Shown in pieces: positions 60,301 to 64,000 of a DNA stretch of 64,000 bases. Every line of letters starts with the position of its first letter. Position 1 is the first letter of the stretch. The DNA is from Phoronis australis (taxonomy: Eukaryota > Phoronida > Phoronidae). Both the position numbers and the translations under genes were made by a program. Location: assembly GCA_002633005.1 (NCBI GenBank), contig NMRA01000613.1, positions 12,861 to 76,860 of the forward strand, in the 5' to 3' direction. The notes below the pieces were generated by a model. It worked only from the letters and a program-made list of their open reading frames with translations, made no database searches and had not been told where the DNA came from.

Positions 60301-61608
60301 AGAGTGACATTGTTTATTACACTAAAAATAACACCAATGAACTCCCGTTTGACCACAGAATAACAACAGAAAACAGAAAGTGGTAACTGGTCTAATTTCA
60401 TGATTTTATGAACCTCACAAAATTAAGAAAGTCAACACTTGCCACTGGGTGAAATGGGGAAATAGCCAAGTTACATAACATTCAATACAACTTGAAAAGA
60501 AGGACAGAAATTGGCTAAACCCAAGTAACGGTCTGCTTTAACGACAACTTGTTTCCTTCAAGAATGATGCCTGCCAGATTTTTAAATACATTAATGAGCA
60601 AAACGCTAAACCACAGCACTCTACCCATGCATTGGTGAGACCAAAGCTCGCATTGGCCATTCGCTAAATGATCGTAAACCTTTTTTAATTGAAGGGGTGG
60701 CCAGAGATCATTAACTTAAAGTGAAAAGAGCATTAGCGAAAACTGCCCCAGACAAGTTACTATTGAAAACATAACTGTTGTAATGACCCCACATCGTGAA
60801 CCTAATGGCAATTAATGCCAAGCTAATCTGCAGTACTCACTTGACTGGTTCATTCTCGTAATCTTTAGCTGCAAAAAGAGGAAGAACCATCTTGAAAACA
60901 GGATGCCACATTAAAACATACCAGACCACTTGTCACTAACACTTGTTAATAGTAACAGGTTTAAGATAGGTTCCCTAAAGCAACTGGAGGCATTTCCGAG
61001 TTCTTTTTCAATGGTGCACCGAGAAAAAGCAATAGACTGGGTTCATTTCGAATTGGCTCAAACCAAACACTATTAGGGAACGATACTCTCTATACGACAA
61101 CATTTTCAGATTTCAAACACGTTTACCCGTTAAAGATGAAAATGGCTGACACACCATTAAGCAAATTTCAGTTCGGGAAATTGAATGAATGCATTCACAA
61201 TCAGTTATTTGCACTTGCCACTTTAAAAATGAACAAAATATTAAAGCCCAGATTTCGGGGAAACTGAACTCTTCTTCTGGCTAAGAATTCCTTACATAAC
61301 TTCGAGGTTGTGAATGTCATATTAGATGTGTTCACACAAACTAGGGAATTTATAACAATACCCACTTATAAAGATAACTCACTGCAAGACATTTGGCACA
61401 ACTCTGTTGTCCAGACGACACTGATCCAATTGCCAAATATTCAGGGAGTTACAACAAAGCAGTGAATTACACAAATGTTAATATGCCTCACCCTTCTTGG
61501 AACGCCTTCGTCTGATGCAGCACACCAACAACACGATGAGGAGTATCAGAAGTACTCCTGCACACACTCCCACAGCGATGTAGATAACCTTGGGGTCCGT
61601 TACGTCCA
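54187..61608 (-). CDS. Gene E: transmembrane and cytoplasmic exons of an adhesion-type receptor
   Basis: Five exons join in frame on the minus strand: 61492-61608, 60841-60868, 59653-59717 (or 59587-59717), 55545-55754 and 54187-54368. They encode a membrane helix, a basic stop-transfer RRRRSKK and a Tyr/Pro/Asn-rich tail of about 170 residues. The tail has DYENEP, GYDNP, NYTML and a proline-rich patch, and ends VIYEVIV, which fits a class II PDZ ligand (hydrophobic at 0 and -2) overlapping an ITIM-like V-x-Y-x-x-I. This resembles Ig-superfamily adhesion molecules (nectin, CADM or Kirrel type), but the ectodomain is beyond 64 kb, so the family is unproven. It is unrelated in sequence to the A-C tails. 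Confidence 0.75.
55285..55405 (+). repeat. Dispersed repeat shared with 38440-38595
   Basis: Intronic copy of the 'gagtgcaggcctcga' repeat, here 'agtgaatacaggtctcaaaatgagtcgg'. Confidence 0.5.
55545..55754 (-). CDS. Gene E cytoplasmic exon (210 bp)
   Basis: Acceptor gtgtttacag, donor gtatgt, phase 1 to phase 1. Begins NYTMLEHVAQPNG, has the His/Pro-rich APHAPPYTPYPDG and ends DELTHRSFDVP. NYTML offers a YxxL sorting or SH2 motif. Confidence 0.8.
55755..59586 (-). other. Gene E large intron with a transposon-like repeat
   Basis: Apart from the repeat at 56520-57300 no exon or RNA gene was recognised. Short ORFs near 58257-58493 and 59217-59540 lack splice borders and known motifs. Confidence 0.45.
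56520..57300 (+). repeat. Second copy of the CTCF-like-motif repeat family
   Basis: Shares alternating subunits with 22377-23580: 'ccaaatttcatgaagatcc', 'ccactagggggcacaac', 'aaatttcatgaaaatctg' and a terminal 'gcgcccatatatatgtgg' hairpin (near 57272-57296). The (ACGG)n tract is absent. Confidence 0.65.
59587..59717 (-). CDS. Gene E cytoplasmic exon with two in-frame donors
   Basis: Acceptor tattttag, phase 2 entry. The first donor, CCAG|gtatag, ends the exon at 59653 after QRGYDNP. The second, GCGT|gtgagt, ends it at 59587 and adds 22 codons (IDLDDPTTEGVFSHPADSTH core). Both leave phase 1, so either joins the 55545-55754 exon in frame. Confidence 0.65.
60142..60238. repeat. Long near-perfect foldback, 41-bp arms
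   Basis: 60142-60182 pairs with 60198-60238 at 35 of 41 positions, leaving a 15-base loop. It lies in a gene E intron. It could be a small palindromic MITE. No protein is encoded. Confidence 0.9.
60841..60868 (-). CDS. Gene E micro-exon (28 bp)
   Basis: Acceptor tttttgcag and strong donor gtgagtac. Reads KDYENEPV between split Ala and Asn codons, phase 1 in and phase 2 out, matching its neighbours exactly. The Tyr in an acidic setting is a possible kinase site. Confidence 0.7.
61492..61608 (-). CDS. Gene E transmembrane exon
   Basis: Acceptor cctctttttcag, donor GG|gtgagg, phase 1 to phase 1. Reads DVTDPKVIYIAVGV, then CAGVLLILLIVLLVCC as the membrane helix, then IRRRRSKK as the stop-transfer. 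Exons further 5' are not in the window. Confidence 0.85.
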
Positions 61609-64000
61609 CTGAAAAAGAGGCCGACAAAGTCAGTGAGCATGACGGGTGAAACTTTTTCTAAAATGAACAACAGAGCAATAAATAATTGAATAATGTAAAT
61701 CCAATGCCAGTAAAAATGTTCCTGTCAAGTTTCCACTGTTTTCCAGGATACAGGGTTATTTATGAAAATGCAAGGGGATGAATATGGTAATTATACTCAA
61801 TACTGCCACTGACTGCAGATGTATGTTGCCCTGAAAGCAGGACACCAAATACTGTCCAGCAAAGAAACCAGACATCATATAAATGCTATCCAACATATTC
61901 ACATAACCAAAAACATCCGTTTAGCAGTCTTAACTCACACATATCTCAAACCTGCTCCAACTGATATACTGTAAAACCTGACACAAATCTCTCTCATCAA
62001 CAGGACACAGCAAACCAGAGCATGACCAAGCAGTCAACAGTCTGAGGGTAAGTTCAAGAAAACTTGTCTGTGACTATTTGGGTCAAAGTACTACTGAAGG
62101 GGTGGACTGGCTACAGGTGGCAAGAGTGGGCTGTCCAATCTAGTGGGGGCATCTGTCCGACATCTCTATGCGACTGCAGTGACACTGGTGATAACACTGG
62201 GCAGGAATTGAACATGTCATGATAAACATTTTGATAACCTGCTTTCTGTGATAAAGGAAACATTGAGAACATGCGATTCAGGGGCTTACTTAATTCTCAC
62301 ATGGAGAACAAAGTCAAGCATTTTTCCTTGAACAATTTCCACGACATAGAATGTTCATGTCACTGGGTAGCCATCAATGTCCAATGCTCGGCACACTCTA
62401 AAACCAGGCGTTCACCAGTTTTAGTGCTGAAGGGCCAGCAACCCAACACCCCTTCAGAAGAAACTGGCTTCTTCCAAATCTCTAAACATCAGGCACAATC
62501 CAGTTTTAATGGGCCAAGTTAAGATAAGTAGCTTTGTATTACTCCCTGAGACCACTTGATTGAAAACCATAAACAGGTTTAGTGCAACTTAATTGCATGC
62601 AACAATGGGTTTAGTAAGAGTGCTGTGTGATTGGCCTGTCAATCAAAAGACACACACTGTTTGGCCACACCTCTACAATAGAACTCAATTTTGTGACTGG
62701 AACTGCTTCAGCTCACAATCCCATTCATTGTCACTAATTATGTAACATGTCTAAAATAAAAAATAAAAGAAACTGGCTCAAAATAAAGGGCATTTGAAGA
62801 GATTCCTTGTACATAATCTGCTCAGAAATGTACACAAAAATAAATTCAGTAGTTGTTCAAAGCAATTTTTCAAGCTCAGTCGATGTCTTTGATCACATCA
62901 GAAACCAGCTAGCATTGGTTACTGATTTTGAGCGAAAGAGCTCATTTGTTCATTTATCTTCACTGCTCCTATTCAGGTGTATGCCACTCCACTGGAAGTT
63001 GAGAGATGTTAAGGTTATGTAAGAATTTATTGATAAGTCCGTACAATCATACATTTCAACTCTCTAAATATATATATATTTCCTGTAGAATTTGATTGTT
63101 GACTTTTTACCAACCCGTCATCAATTGAGAAACACGACCATATCTTTCAGTAAAATTTGGGAAAAAGAAATGTACATTGATAGCCAAACAACAGTATCAA
63201 TAGCATGATCAAATATTACTTGACATAACAAATGATATCTCAAAAACAATGTTACAATTTTATGCAGTGTATTTATGATAGGCCTTCATGCAAAGTGGAA
63301 AATTTTAAAAACAATCTCAAATAGCTTTTTTAAAGAACAGTGGATAACGCATAATAACCGAAAATTGAAAATGAATCCTATCAGCCTAAGATATGATGTT
63401 CCTTATTATGAAGTTAATCAAATTCAGAAGTTTTTCTAGGGTACCACATAACCTCCAGGCTATAGGCTGTAAACTCTTGCAAAGCCAACAAGTGTGATTC
63501 CAGCCGGCTGCATCCAAAAGGTGGCGCCAGTTGCCAATGGATCAACACTGTGCAAAAGATGTGTACACACGCATACGCAAAGGGAGTGAGTGTGCAGCAT
63601 AGCTGAGACCATTGTGAACATGATGAAAAGCAGTTATGTACAGTAAAAATTCTCTAGTTTGGGACAGTGAAAAACTAATTATGTTGCTTAGGGTCAGAGC
63701 TTGTATCAAATTTTGGAAATGGGCCGTACTGACCATCCCAAAAATTCAAGAATGGCAATCACTCAACTCAATGTTACACACTATGGGTAAATACGAAAAT
63801 GTTGATCGGTAGCTAAACTTTCAATGACTTTAAGAACTGCCCAGTCTTCTAATACAGAGTGTAGTGAGGAATATTTAAAAAATACAACAAATACCAAAAA
63901 TGCTCGTGTCTCAATTTCCAGAATTAAAGAAAAATCAATTTCGACTTGCAGTGTCCTAAATTTTAGCGACTGTCTCAAAACTAGAGAATTTCTAATGTAT
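61609..64000 (-). other. Gene E intron or upstream region
   Basis: No Ig or other ectodomain exon with splice borders was found in the last 2.4 kb. A short (TA)n run lies near 63070-63080. Confidence 0.45.

Overview
This is intron-rich animal genomic DNA: single-domain exons with GT-AG borders, retro- and DNA-transposon fossils, satellites, and no operons. I favour an invertebrate, possibly a deuterostome such as a cephalochordate or hemichordate, but a cnidarian is not excluded and the species is unknown.

The core of the window (about 1.6-45.5 kb, all minus strand) is a tandem array of paralogous single-pass immunoglobulin-superfamily receptor genes. From right to left: remnant D (45.4-45.5 kb, two damaged tail exons), gene C (39.7-30.4 kb), gene B (19.6-11.9 kb) and the 5' end of gene A (3.3-1.6 kb, continuing off the left edge). 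The layout is: 64-bp signal-peptide exon, a V-like Ig exon lacking both canonical cysteines, a C2-type Ig exon with normal cysteines, a third Ig exon in C only, a transmembrane exon, then small cytoplasmic exons ending in a tail with two consensus ITIMs, further YxxL/I motifs and a terminal YxxM. All borders are phase 1 except the transmembrane-to-tail junction. This looks like a paired inhibitory/activating receptor or allorecognition-type cluster, similar in architecture to cnidarian Alr or vertebrate SLAM/CD2 receptors; no orthology is claimed.

Between the genes lies a duplicated intergenic block (8.1-10.7, 20-24 and 40.5-44.7 kb). Later insertions are nested in it: a roughly 1.6-kb repeat with an array of CTCF-like motifs and an (ACGG)n tract (22.0-23.6 kb), a 26-bp satellite, palindrome-rich direct repeats, and a broken BEL/Pao-type retroelement (25.7-29.3 kb) with a putative 5' LTR starting 40 bp after the gene C stop codon.

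Other mobile DNA includes a THAP-containing element with 38-bp terminal inverted repeats (9-880), a 1.3-kb duplicated block with THAP-like and acidic-ORF fragments (5.8-7.2 and 46.0-47.3 kb), tRNA-derived repeats and LINE tails.

The right part holds two other minus-strand loci. One is an unrecognised long open exon (49.8-50.8 kb). The other is the 3' half of a membrane adhesion-type gene (54.2-61.6 kb): a transmembrane exon and four cytoplasmic exons ending in a PDZ-ligand-like C-terminus, with a 3' UTR running to about 51.65 kb. Its extracellular exons must lie beyond 64 kb. No rRNA, CRISPR array or ordinary tRNA gene was seen.
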